DNA of 30,692 nt from a virus. The position numbers and the translations under genes are program-made. Location: positions 1-30,692 of the IMG/VR virus record IMGVR_UViG_3300023223_000127; one strand, 5' to 3'. Shown here in pieces: positions 12,407 through 19,736 of this stretch. Below the pieces are notes generated by a model. That model saw nothing but the letters and a program-made list of their open reading frames with translations, was not told the DNA's origin and searched no databases. Each line of letters starts with the position of its first letter. Position 1 is the stretch's first letter.

Positions 12407-13314
12407 CAGGATTTATTAAGTATCAGCACGTTGAACGCTATGGTAAGGTAGAGGTAGACGGTATCGAACAGGGTACCTGCTATGTGTTCCCTAAGATTGA
12501 CGGCACCAATGGCCAAGTGTGGTTGGATGAGGACGGTACAGTACGGTGTGGCTCTAGGAATAGGGAGCTAACATTAGACAATGACAATGCAGGGTTCCTT
12601 AAGGCTACACTTGAGAGTAATAAGATTGTTGCTTTTATCCATGATCACCCTGACTTGAGGCTGTACGGCGAGTGGCTCGTACCACATAGCTTTAAACTAT
12701 ATCGGGAGGACGCATGGAGAAAGTTTTATGTCTTTGATGTGTGTCGTGTAGACCCGGTTGGAGAGAAGGAATACCTTACTTATGATGAGTACAGCCCACT
12801 ACTAGAAGATTACGGTATCGAGTATATACCACCTATCTTCTATGGTGACAACCTACATCCTGATAGGTTCTATGATGCACTTGAAGAAGGGTACTACCTT
12901 GTTGAAGATGGCAAGGGTACAGGTGAGGGCATTGTAATTAAGAACTATGACTACCGTAACAGGTTTGGTAAGACAGTATGGGCTAAGATTGTTACGTCTG
13001 AGTTCAAAGCTAAACACTGCAAGTCAATGGGTGCACGTGAGATAACAGAGAAGCCTTTAGTTGAAGACGCTATTGCTTTGCAGTACGTAACCAAGGCTCT
13101 TGTTGACAAGGTGGTAGCCAATATTGAAATTGCAAATGATTGTGATTTTACTGGCAAAGATATACCACGTCTACTAGGTATGGTGTACTACGACTTGGTT
13201 AATGAAGAGGCATGGGACTTTGTTAAGAAGCACAAGAACCCTACCATTAACTTCAAGCTACTCAATAGGGCTGTGATCCTACGTATTAAAGAGCATAGAC
13301 CGGAGTTGTTTTGA
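12403..13314 (+). CDS. RNA ligase family protein, 303 aa
   Basis: An ATP-dependent nucleotidyltransferase of the RNA ligase (T4 Rnl2-like) group that seals nicked or cut RNA. Motif I is KIDG with the adenylated lysine K31. Motif III-like YGEWLVPHSF ... FYVFDV lies in the middle, motif IV EGIVIK at 175-180, and motif V WAKIV shortly after. The remaining 110 residues are a helical C-terminal domain. The ATG at 12403 with GGGAG 8 bases upstream is preferred over the in-frame upstream 12388. It sits next to a DEDD exonuclease; no tRNA gene is seen in the window. Confidence 0.88.
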   Translation: MTGFIKYQHVERYGKVEVDGIEQGTCYVFPKIDGTNGQVWLDEDGTVRCGSRNRELTLDNDNAGFLKATLESNKIVAFIHDHPDLRLYGEWLVPHSFKLYREDAWRKFYVFDVCRVDPVGEKEYLTYDEYSPLLEDYGIEYIPPIFYGDNLHPDRFYDALEEGYYLVEDGKGTGEGIVIKNYDYRNRFGKTVWAKIVTSEFKAKHCKSMGAREITEKPLVEDAIALQYVTKALVDKVVANIEIANDCDFTGKDIPRLLGMVYYDLVNEEAWDFVKKHKNPTINFKLLNRAVILRIKEHRPELF

Positions 13315-13487
13315 TGGATACGTTTGAGGAGTGGCTACGCGAAAAGATTAGGTATGAAGTTTGGGACTATGATGGTACAACAGAATATGAAATGGACAGG
13401 TACCTCTCTAGGTTACACATACTAGAGGTCATTACTTTTGTCTCTGAGTATTTAGAACAGTGTAAAGCTGATAAGGAAGATGTATGA
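13314..13487 (+). CDS. Hypothetical helical protein, 57 aa
   Basis: Begins in TGATG at the RNA ligase stop and ends in an ATGA overlap with the exonuclease. Mostly helical and acidic (DTFEEWLREKIRYEVW at the N-terminus, then LHILEVITFVSEYLEQ). Its tight placement between ligase and exonuclease suggests the three are made together. Function unknown. Confidence 0.6.
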   Translation: MDTFEEWLREKIRYEVWDYDGTTEYEMDRYLSRLHILEVITFVSEYLEQCKADKEDV

Positions 13488-14254
13488 AAATACTTATTTT
13501 TGATATCGAAACGATGCCCCTGTTGTCCTATCATTGGCGGCGCTGGAAGCAGAATATAGCACCTAGCATGACGGAACGTGAGGGCTATATACAGTGCTAC
13601 GCAGCCAAGTGGTATGGTGACGACAAGATGTACTATGATGGGCTGGACCTGCATGGTAACTCTATCCGTGACGAGCGGTATGTAGCATCTAGCCTGCACC
13701 GGTTGCTTGATGAAGCCGACGCCCTTGTTACGTTCAATGGTAACAAGTTTGATATCCCTGTAGTTAACACAGCACTGGTTAAGCATGGCTTCTGGCCGCC
13801 TTCATCGTCTAAGTCTATTGATCTGTTCCGCGTGGTTAAGAACCGGTTCAGTTTCAGCAGCAGCAGCCTTAACTCTGTATGTGAGCAGCTTGGGCTAGGT
13901 GGCAAGGCAGACACAGGTGGATGGCAGCTATGGAAGGGCTGTATGGATGGTGATCCCGAAGCGTGGGCTAAGATGCGTAGGTACAATGAACAGGACGTAC
14001 TTCTTACTGAGGAACTATACGTTAAGTTGCGCCCATGGATACACAACCACCCTAATGTTAACCTGTATGACCACCTTGTTAATGATAGGTGTCCTACTTG
14101 TGGGTCAGTGCACATCGTAAAGAATGGTTCAGAAACCCTTGCTGCTGGTGTGTATCAACGCTATAAGTGTCAGGACTGTGGTACTAACATGCGTGGTAAG
14201 ACAATGCTTAACACTAAGTCTAAGCGTGATAGTTTGATGAAGGCGGTGAAGTGA
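13484..14254 (+). CDS. DEDD 3'-5' exonuclease with C-terminal zinc ribbon, 256 aa
   Basis: An RNase H-fold exonuclease: motif I FDIET (D7, E9), motif II NGNKFDIP (D90) and motif III YNEQDV (D171) are all present, so it should be active on DNA or RNA 3' ends. The C-terminal 55 residues hold a zinc ribbon, CPTCG at 203-207 and CQDCG at 229-233, resembling transposase or TFIIS-type ribbons that bind nucleic acid. It resembles the YprB-like ribonuclease H superfamily. The nuclease-ribbon combination next to an RNA ligase suggests an RNA-processing job, which is inference. DNA polymerase already carries its own proofreading domain. Confidence 0.85.
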   Translation: MKILIFDIETMPLLSYHWRRWKQNIAPSMTEREGYIQCYAAKWYGDDKMYYDGLDLHGNSIRDERYVASSLHRLLDEADALVTFNGNKFDIPVVNTALVKHGFWPPSSSKSIDLFRVVKNRFSFSSSSLNSVCEQLGLGGKADTGGWQLWKGCMDGDPEAWAKMRRYNEQDVLLTEELYVKLRPWIHNHPNVNLYDHLVNDRCPTCGSVHIVKNGSETLAAGVYQRYKCQDCGTNMRGKTMLNTKSKRDSLMKAVK

Positions 14255-14520
14255 TGTATGAAGATGAAGAATATGATGCTCTTGATGATGACTTCGCCAA
14301 TCTTGAAGAAATTTATTATCAACTACTTAATACCTATGAGGAGCTTTCAGATGCCTACAATAAATTACGTGGACAGTACAGTGAGATTGCTATTGTATCA
14401 GGCTTTGAGGGTGATGGTTTGTTTGGTGACGCTACTGTTGACCACCAAGCTATCGTTGATAAGGTAAAGGACAATGCGGGTAAAGCCTGGCTATATGAGG
14501 GTATTGTGTGGAAGGACTAG
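14254..14520 (+). CDS. Hypothetical acidic coiled-coil protein, 88 aa
   Basis: The first 50 residues are very acidic and helical with heptad-like spacing (LEEIYYQLLNTYEELSDAY). The rest is more globular (HQAIVDKVKDNAGKAWLYEG). The ATG at 14254 overlaps the previous TGA by one base and is used instead of the GTG at 14251; AAGGCGG is upstream. Not recognised. Confidence 0.6.
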   Translation: MYEDEEYDALDDDFANLEEIYYQLLNTYEELSDAYNKLRGQYSEIAIVSGFEGDGLFGDATVDHQAIVDKVKDNAGKAWLYEGIVWKD

Positions 14521-14526
14521 GGTAAT

Positions 14527-14718
14527 ATGATTGAAGAACAAATCAAACGCAAGCTAAACCCGGAGGAGCTAATTGAAATTTTAGGTCTTGACATTGACTA
14601 CATGTGTGATATACTTAGTTATGAGATATTGGAAGCAGCAGCACAGGGTAAGTTTTATTTCCTGACAGATGCGCGCTCAAGTGCGCTTGATGAGAGTAAT
14701 GGTGATGACGCAGACTGA
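14527..14718 (+). CDS. Hypothetical protein, 63 aa
   Basis: A helical protein (NPEELIEILGLDIDYMCDIL at about residues 11-30) with an acidic tail. LNPEELIEILGL followed by DYMCDILSYEI resembles small phage proteins with a paired-helix head. It overlaps the following gene by 14 bases. Function unknown. Confidence 0.6.
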   Translation: MIEEQIKRKLNPEELIEILGLDIDYMCDILSYEILEAAAQGKFYFLTDARSSALDESNGDDAD

Positions 14719-15163
14719 TTTTAAAGTAGGTGATAAGGTACGGGTGTTGGTTGACGAAGCGCAGGGTGCGAATGTTAAAGCAGGTGACATTGGTACTATT
14801 AAAGACATTGAAACTGACGGTGATTTTTGGACAACTATGGAGAACGGTGAGGGCTGGTTCTTTAGACCAAAGGATGTTGAGCTAGTAGCGCTCGGATCTA
14901 TTACTCTTGATGAACTTGATCCTACACCACACTGCCCTAGTCACTACAAGCAAGGGGACATTGAGTGCATTGATGCAATCTATGAAGCCCTTGGTGTTAC
15001 TGGGTTCATTGACTACTGCCGTGGCTCTATCATGAAGTATGTCTGGCGCTGTGAAGACAAGGGAGACAAGGACCATGACCTCAACAAAGCAGAAAGGTTT
15101 GCGCAGTGGGCAGCGTCTAAAGAACTATATAGCCAAGGTATTAAACCTTCCCAAATACCGTAA
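14705..15163 (+). CDS. DUF3310 protein with N-terminal SH3-like domain, 152 aa
   Basis: The C-terminal half (from about residue 75) carries the DUF3310 pattern: SHYKQGDIECIDAI, then a GxIMKYVWR helix and DLNKAERFAQW. T7 gp1.7, a dTMP/dGMP kinase, has a similar SHY...GNILKYRLR...DLAKA region, so a role in nucleotide supply is possible, but the N-terminus differs. Here the N-terminal part is a small beta barrel (FKVGDKVRVLVDE ... AGDIGTIKDI), like the protein at 3994. The start at 14705 is chosen for its spacing from GAGAG; 14690 and 14699 are alternatives. Confidence 0.75.
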   Translation: MTQTDFKVGDKVRVLVDEAQGANVKAGDIGTIKDIETDGDFWTTMENGEGWFFRPKDVELVALGSITLDELDPTPHCPSHYKQGDIECIDAIYEALGVTGFIDYCRGSIMKYVWRCEDKGDKDHDLNKAERFAQWAASKELYSQGIKPSQIP

Positions 15164-15179
15164 GGAGATAGTACGGTAT
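15155..15179 (+). other. Hairpin with a ribosome-binding-site-like loop
   Basis: ATACCGTA at 15155-15162 pairs perfectly with TACGGTAT at 15172-15179 around AGGAGATAG. The DUF3310 stop codon lies at the stem-loop edge. No start codon lies at the right distance from the AGGAG. It may be an RNase III processing site or an mRNA end stabiliser. There is no U-run, so it is not a classic terminator. Confidence 0.45.
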
Positions 15180-15204
15180 AAGTACACACGTAAGGACAAG
15201 AAGG

Positions 15205-15354
15205 ATGACCCCTGAGCCTGTCACAATTATTACTCTATCATTAGCGTGGGTTCTTCTACTGGCGACAGGAGTATCATCTGTGATAGACCTAAAACAATCA
15301 AGTGTTTTTGGGTGGCTGTGTACCAACAACGCCGTGTCTATTACACTTTTATAG
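15205..15354 (+). CDS. Small membrane protein, 49 aa
   Basis: One hydrophobic segment at residues 6-24 (VTIITLSLAWVLLLATGVSS), possibly a signal anchor or lipobox-free signal peptide, and a short soluble tail. It starts ATGACC, as in the island, but without the rest of the junction repeat. Role unknown. Confidence 0.55.
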   Translation: MTPEPVTIITLSLAWVLLLATGVSSVIDLKQSSVFGWLCTNNAVSITLL

Positions 15355-15364
15355 GAGACATAAC

Positions 15365-15565
15365 ATGATTAGTAAAGTTTGGATTGTACCAGAGTTTGAA
15401 GAAATCTATGCCTATGGTGCCATAGCTTTCAACAGGCAAGATATCTATGAAATGATTGATGAGTTTGGTAATGTTCTTATTGCTGATCTTGATCCTTGGC
15501 AAGTAGCACAGACAACAAACCTGCTTACAGCCTTGGGTGTAGAGTATGTGGAGGACTACCGATGA
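15365..15565 (+). CDS. Hypothetical protein, 66 aa
   Basis: The ATG at 15365 behind TAGGAGACAT is the start; the longer ORF from 15302 overlaps the membrane-protein gene. A compact alpha/beta protein (KVWIVPEFEEIYAYGAIAF, then DIYEMIDEFGNVLIADL). No family recognised. TGATG overlap with the next gene. Confidence 0.6.
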   Translation: MISKVWIVPEFEEIYAYGAIAFNRQDIYEMIDEFGNVLIADLDPWQVAQTTNLLTALGVEYVEDYR

Positions 15566-15756
15566 TGTCTATTCATAACATTTATATAAAGAAGCCACTA
15601 CAGTACATTTGTTTAGGGGCTCTCATCTTATGGGCAGTATATGTTCTTCTGTACTATTTATGGTTGTACGTGCTTATTGGTTTTGTGGTAGTTATACTTC
15701 TGTGGGCTGCCTACGCTTTGGGTAAGATTGTTATAGAAGCGAGTAACAAGCTATGA
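15562..15756 (+). CDS. Two-segment membrane protein, 64 aa
   Basis: Two hydrophobic segments, about residues 14-34 (YICLGALILWAVYVLLYYLW) and 36-52 (YVLIGFVVVILLWAAYALG), joined by a very short turn, form a membrane hairpin. The start at 15562 overlaps the previous stop; the in-frame 15496 ATG is not used. It could be a holin-like or superinfection-exclusion-type protein, but nothing specific is seen. Confidence 0.6.
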   Translation: MMSIHNIYIKKPLQYICLGALILWAVYVLLYYLWLYVLIGFVVVILLWAAYALGKIVIEASNKL

Positions 15757-15944
15757 TTGAAGATGTAATTGATAGCCATCTTAGAGAATTGAAAGGTCTG
15801 CTGTCCCTTATAAAAGAACAGTACAAGAGAATTGAGCAGTTTGAAACAGAGATTGAAAACTGTGGAGATGTGCTTGATGAGCTTCAGGATGAGATTGATC
15901 TTACTTATGAACACCTTGAAGAACTAGGATGGGACGGAGAATGA
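15753..15944 (+). CDS. Coiled-coil protein, 63 aa
   Basis: Almost entirely helical and acidic with regular Leu/Ile spacing (HLRELKGLLSLIKEQYKRIE, then FETEIENCGDVLDELQDEI), so probably an oligomerising coiled coil. ATGA overlap with the membrane hairpin gene before it suggests the two are made together and may interact. No known function. Confidence 0.6.
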   Translation: MIEDVIDSHLRELKGLLSLIKEQYKRIEQFETEIENCGDVLDELQDEIDLTYEHLEELGWDGE

Positions 15945-16213
15945 AGTTAGTTAAGATTGTATGGCTTGATCACTGTAGTTATAGCACTGCGCAATGGCGT
16001 GAGCTTGACCGTATCAGTACGTTGGAGCCAGTAAAGGTTAACTCATTAGGGTATGTGGTTAAGGAGACAAAGGACATGATAATTATTGCCTCTCACGTTT
16101 ATCATGATGATGATGATCACGGCGGTCAAGGTGAGATGTGTATTATTAAGAAGTGTATTGTTTCACGTGTAGAGCTAACTGAACGCAGAACAAGGAAGAC
16201 TAAGAAGAAATGA
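15941..16213 (+). CDS. Conserved small phage barrel-type protein, 90 aa
   Basis: The pattern KIVWLDHCSYSTAQWRELD ... SLGYVVKETKDMIIIASH followed by a His/Asp/Gly stretch and a cluster of strand residues resembles small phage proteins with W-D and GYVVKE motifs. The lysine-rich end overlaps the reductase start (ATGA). The ATG at 15941 with a GGACGGAG site is used rather than 15929. Function unknown. Confidence 0.6.
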   Translation: MKLVKIVWLDHCSYSTAQWRELDRISTLEPVKVNSLGYVVKETKDMIIIASHVYHDDDDHGGQGEMCIIKKCIVSRVELTERRTRKTKKK

Positions 16214-18195
16214 GTTCTAATTTTGATAAGCACAGTTACCCTGATTATGGAAAAATGATACATGCAAGCCGGTATGCACGCTGGATTGAGGACGAGGCTA
16301 GGCGTGAGACGTGGCCTGAGACAGTGGAACGTTACCTTAGTTTCATGCAGACACACCTTAAGGGCAACTGTAACTACAGGCTGACTAACAAACTTAGGGA
16401 CGAGCTACGCACAGCAGTACTTAACCTAGATATCATGCCATCTATGCGCTGCCTTATGACTGCTGGCCCTGCACTGTTACGTGATAACATATGTGCTTAC
16501 AACTGTGCGTACATGCCTGTTGACAGCCCACGTGCTTTTGATGAAGCTATGTACATCCTTATGAATGGTACAGGTGTAGGGTTTAGTGTAGAGCGACAGT
16601 CTATTAGTAAGTTACCTGTTATAGCGGAGGATTTTTATGATACAGACACTAATATTGTTGTCTCTGATAGCCGTCTTGGCTGGGCTAAAGCACTCAAAGA
16701 ACTCATCGCCCTTCTTTACGGTGGCATGGTTCCTACTTGGGATGTTAGCCGCCTTCGTCCTAGCGGGGCCGTACTAAAGACATTTGGTGGTAGGTCTAGT
16801 GGGCCTGACCCTTTGGTAGATCTGTTTCACTTTACTATTGAACTGTTTAAACATGCCAAGGGACGCAAGCTTAACTCTATTGAGTGCCATGACCTGATGT
16901 GCAAGATAGGTCAGGTAGTCGTAGTGGGTGGTGTTAGACGCAGTGCTATGATTAGCCTGAGTAACCTGTCTGATGCCCGTATGCGTGATGCTAAAACAGG
17001 GATGTGGTCAGACTATCATGTACATAGACACCTTGCTAATAACTCTGTAGCTTACACAGAGAAGCCTGACATGGAAGCGTTCATGGCAGAGTGGATGGCA
17101 CTAGTCAAGTCTAAGTCTGGTGAGCGTGGTATCTTTAACAGGGCTGGTGTAAAGGCTATGCTGCCTGAGCGTAGGGACAGTGACCATGAGTTTGGTACTA
17201 ACCCATGTAGTGAGATTATCCTGCGCCCTTACCAATTCTGTAACCTGACTGAGGCTGTTGTACGTAGTGAAGATACCTATGATACACTGGCTAATAAGGT
17301 AAGGCTAGCTACAATCTTGGGTACGTTCCAAGCTACGCTGACTAGCTTCAAGTACATCCGTAAGGCATGGACTAACAACACAGAAGAGGAGAGGTTGCTA
17401 GGTGTTAGCCTGACTGGTATCTGCGACAATGAAATTATGTCTAAAGGATACGGTGAGGGCTACGATGACTGGCCTTTAGGTATTAATCTAGGTAAAGGCA
17501 ATGGTGGGTTGCCTAGAGTTCTTAAGCTACTAAAGGAGACAGCAATTGGAACAAATATTGATTTCGCCAAGAGGCTTGGTATCGAAGCTTCTAAAGCTAT
17601 TACTTGTGTCAAACCTAGTGGCACTGTTAGTCAGCTTGTTGATAGTGCTAGTGGTATTCATCCTAGATACAGTGACTACTATATTCGTACCGTAAGGGGT
17701 GACATTAAAGATCCACTCAGTACATTCCTGATTGAGCAAGGTGTACCTAACGAACCCTCCGAGGTATCGCCTGACAGTACTGTAGTGTTTAGTTTCCCTA
17801 TGAAGGCACCTGATGGGGCTGTGATGAGGGATGACAGCACAGCACTTGAGCAGCTTAGGTTGTGGAGGACGTATCAACTGTACTGGTGCGAGCATAAACC
17901 GTCTGTCACTGTGTACGTTAAGGAGCATGAATGGCTTGAGGTAGGGGCATGGGTATACAAGAACTTTGATCTATGTAGTGGTATGTCTTTCCTACCCTTT
18001 GAAGATCATAGTTATAAGCAGGCACCCTATCAGCCTATAGATAAGAAAGCGTATGCTGCGGCAGTGGATGCTATGCCTAGTAACCTTGATTGGTCTAAGC
18101 TACCTGACTACGAAGCAGGTGACACGACAACGGGTAGTCAAGAACTTGCCTGTACAGGTGGTTCGTGCGAAATCAATACTATTGGAGCAGTATGA
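16210..18195 (+). CDS. nrdJ: Class II (adenosylcobalamin-dependent) ribonucleotide reductase, 661 aa
   Basis: Reduces ribonucleoside triphosphates to dNTPs using a thiyl radical made from vitamin B12 coenzyme, without oxygen. Most like the monomeric Lactobacillus leichmannii type. Key residues: thiyl cysteine C333 with E335 in NPCSEIILRP; the redox pair C99 (AYNCAY) and C344 (FCNLTE); CVKPSGTVSQLVDSASG for substrate binding; and the C-terminal shuttle pair C648 and C653 (CTGGSCE). A segment around KGYGEGYDDWPLGINLGKG between the LLGVSLTG and RLGIEASKA motifs looks longer than in the Lactobacillus enzyme (from memory). B12 dependence fits a host that makes or takes up cobalamin. No cobalamin riboswitch is seen. 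Confidence 0.95.
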   Translation: MSSNFDKHSYPDYGKMIHASRYARWIEDEARRETWPETVERYLSFMQTHLKGNCNYRLTNKLRDELRTAVLNLDIMPSMRCLMTAGPALLRDNICAYNCAYMPVDSPRAFDEAMYILMNGTGVGFSVERQSISKLPVIAEDFYDTDTNIVVSDSRLGWAKALKELIALLYGGMVPTWDVSRLRPSGAVLKTFGGRSSGPDPLVDLFHFTIELFKHAKGRKLNSIECHDLMCKIGQVVVVGGVRRSAMISLSNLSDARMRDAKTGMWSDYHVHRHLANNSVAYTEKPDMEAFMAEWMALVKSKSGERGIFNRAGVKAMLPERRDSDHEFGTNPCSEIILRPYQFCNLTEAVVRSEDTYDTLANKVRLATILGTFQATLTSFKYIRKAWTNNTEEERLLGVSLTGICDNEIMSKGYGEGYDDWPLGINLGKGNGGLPRVLKLLKETAIGTNIDFAKRLGIEASKAITCVKPSGTVSQLVDSASGIHPRYSDYYIRTVRGDIKDPLSTFLIEQGVPNEPSEVSPDSTVVFSFPMKAPDGAVMRDDSTALEQLRLWRTYQLYWCEHKPSVTVYVKEHEWLEVGAWVYKNFDLCSGMSFLPFEDHSYKQAPYQPIDKKAYAAAVDAMPSNLDWSKLPDYEAGDTTTGSQELACTGGSCEINTIGAV

Positions 18196-18281
18196 TGGCT
18201 GAAATTTTAATTGAAATTTTATATGTGGTTTCGTTGTTGGTTTTCTTGTTCTTACTTGTGGCTATACAAGGTAGTAAATAA
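18192..18281 (+). CDS. Membrane mini-protein, 29 aa
   Basis: Starts in an ATGA overlap with the reductase (GGAG in the reductase end as ribosome-binding site; ATG at 18192 or 18195). Nearly the whole peptide is one hydrophobic helix (ILYVVSLLVFLFLLVAI). A strong AAGGAG for the next gene follows. It could be a real membrane peptide; low certainty because of its size. Confidence 0.45.
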   Translation: MMAEILIEILYVVSLLVFLFLLVAIQGSK

Positions 18282-18293
18282 AGGAGAACTACA

Positions 18294-18464
18294 ATGACAC
18301 ATGAAGAGAAAGCAAACAGAGTTATTAAACAGTTGCGTAATAAATACCGTAGTAATACTAAGCAACTCTATGCTCTTGAAGATCTTAGTCCTAACGTGTA
18401 CAACACTAGGAAGATAGAGGTAGACTTACAGGGGTACTTACGTCTTGCACCTACTCAGACTTAA
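18294..18464 (+). CDS. Basic helical protein, 56 aa
   Basis: A strong AAGGAGAAC ribosome-binding site precedes it. Helical and basic in its first half (KANRVIKQLRNKYRSNTKQL), so nucleic-acid binding is possible. No family recognised. It stands free of overlaps and is followed by AAAGGAG for the next gene. Confidence 0.55.
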   Translation: MTHEEKANRVIKQLRNKYRSNTKQLYALEDLSPNVYNTRKIEVDLQGYLRLAPTQT

Positions 18465-18472
18465 AGGAGACA

Positions 18473-18700
18473 ATGACAATGCCTAGATCAAACATTTCAA
18501 GTGTAACTGTCCAGCATATTTGGGACGATGATAGCACTATTGACTATCAAGTACAGGAGAGTGTCCCTAATATAAACAGTGACTACGGGCCTTTCGTATC
18601 CGTTGAACAGGGTGGCGATATATTAATACTCTACCCTGAAAGCTGGTCAGAGATTAGGGATCAGATTGAGTGCTTTATGGAGAGCTTCAACGGTGGTTAG
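18473..18700 (+). CDS. Hypothetical acidic protein, 75 aa
   Basis: AAAGGAG lies close upstream; ATG at 18473 (or 18479, two codons later). Strand-rich with acidic patches, then ILILYPESWSEIRDQIECFM. The strand-helix pattern at the end resembles many small phage proteins of unknown role. Not recognised. Confidence 0.6.
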   Translation: MTMPRSNISSVTVQHIWDDDSTIDYQVQESVPNINSDYGPFVSVEQGGDILILYPESWSEIRDQIECFMESFNGG

Positions 18701-18719
18701 ACCTTGGCCTACAGTAGAC

Positions 18720-18878
18720 ATGGGTGAGCTAATGCTGTGTGACACTGAGATTAAAAGGCTTGACTGGTCTGACAAGAAACAGTTAGGTATACTGTTTACA
18801 CACCATGGTACCTACACAGTAACAGGAATACCGGATGGCGAAGGCAACAATAGTGGAGGAATTAATAGATGGACGTGA
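18720..18878 (+). CDS. Hypothetical protein, 52 aa
   Basis: Strand-rich: TEIKRLDWSDKKQLGILFTH then HGTYTVTGIPDGEG, suggesting a small beta sheet. The start is uncertain: ATG 18720 or ATG 18732; the in-frame ATG at 18666 lies in the previous gene. The end overlaps the next start by 10 bases. Not recognised. Confidence 0.45.
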   Translation: MGELMLCDTEIKRLDWSDKKQLGILFTHHGTYTVTGIPDGEGNNSGGINRWT

Positions 18879-19063
18879 TTGATACTAAACCACACCCAAG
18901 GGCTATGCCAAGTGAGCATATCCTAGAGACAGAGGTGGCGCTATCAAACTTCGTAGGTAGGACAAGTGTGTCTGTACGAGAGTTTCTTAGCTATGCAGGA
19001 TCAGAGCTAGCTGAAACCTTTTATGACTATGGTAAATATGTAGGGGAGATAGACGATGGATAA
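18869..19063 (+). CDS. Hypothetical protein, 64 aa
   Basis: A GGAGGAATT ribosome-binding site lies upstream. An acidic helical protein (ILETEVALSNFVGRTSVSVR, then EFLSYAGSELAETF). It overlaps the next membrane-protein gene by 8 bases. Function unknown. Confidence 0.6.
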   Translation: MDVIDTKPHPRAMPSEHILETEVALSNFVGRTSVSVREFLSYAGSELAETFYDYGKYVGEIDDG

Positions 19064-19250
19064 AGTTAAATGGACTAAGATAGCTATAAGCTGCCTTTCT
19101 GCATTGGCAATTGTACTTGGTTTTGTAGCGATGGAGTACGGTATATGGCTATGGGCGTTTACTCTAGATGCCCCTTGGTCATGGTGTGCGGCAGGTTTAC
19201 TAGCTATGATACATGGCGGCATGGTATACGCTTGGGTAGATCCACTATGA
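19056..19250 (+). CDS. Two-segment membrane protein, 64 aa
   Basis: Two hydrophobic segments at about residues 8-30 (IAISCLSALAIVLGFVAMEY) and 40-60 (PWSWCAAGLLAMIHGGMVYA) linked by a Trp-rich turn. GGGGAG upstream. ATGA overlap with the next gene. Role unknown. Confidence 0.6.
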   Translation: MDKVKWTKIAISCLSALAIVLGFVAMEYGIWLWAFTLDAPWSWCAAGLLAMIHGGMVYAWVDPL

Positions 19251-19450
19251 CCCCTAGTTGTGTAGAAGAACTAGTAAGTTTAGAGAAGCCTGCCTTTGGT
19301 GACAATGATTTTGCAGAGCTATCAGTAGAACAATTACTATTAGCTGCTATCGCTGGCACTGACATAGACGACGTATGGTACATACTAGAGTACACAGACT
19401 GGGTTAACTGGTTAAACATTAAAAAACATATGGAGAACGACAATGGATAA
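19247..19450 (+). CDS. Hypothetical acidic protein, 67 aa
   Basis: ATG at 19247 in an ATGA overlap; the in-frame 19145 ATG is inside the previous gene. Acidic and helical (LSVEQLLLAAIAGTDIDDVW in the middle), with an aromatic segment WYILEYTDWVNWL. No family recognised. It overlaps the next start by 8 bases. Confidence 0.6.
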   Translation: MTPSCVEELVSLEKPAFGDNDFAELSVEQLLLAAIAGTDIDDVWYILEYTDWVNWLNIKKHMENDNG

Positions 19451-19736
19451 TTTTGAAACCTTAACGCATCACCATCAGGTTGCGTGTAAACACCAAAGAG
19501 AGATTGCGAAAACGCTTAGTGATTTTACTAAGAGTGCGGTCGATGGGGACGTAAGTATTACGATGAACTACTTCACTGATAATAGTGAAGGTGCACAAAC
19601 TGTAATAGTGTCAGTGGATGAGACTGCACAGTTTCTTGAGAAGCTTCTTGCTGCCTCTGCGTTTAACCGCTTAGAGGTAGAGGAGATGATTAAAGAACAC
19701 ATCAATAAGGTAGCGGAGAGAGAAAATGCTCATTAA
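19443..19736 (+). CDS. Hypothetical protein, 97 aa
   Basis: A helix-strand-helix arrangement: helical, His-rich start (LTHHHQVACKHQREIAKTL), strands around DVSITMNYF and AQTVIVSVDE, and a C-terminal helix pair (FLEKLLAASAFNRLEVEEMI). AGAACGAC is only a weak ribosome-binding site, so coupling to the previous gene is likely. Not recognised. Confidence 0.6.
   Translation: MDNFETLTHHHQVACKHQREIAKTLSDFTKSAVDGDVSITMNYFTDNSEGAQTVIVSVDETAQFLEKLLAASAFNRLEVEEMIKEHINKVAERENAH

Noticed and set aside
14669-14690. GCGC...GCGC inverted repeat
   Set aside because: Only four base pairs, inside coding sequence, without conservation evidence or a T-run.
16000-16210. Cobalamin riboswitch upstream of the B12-dependent reductase
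   Set aside because: The reductase start overlaps the previous gene and no B12-box-like sequence or leader gap is present.
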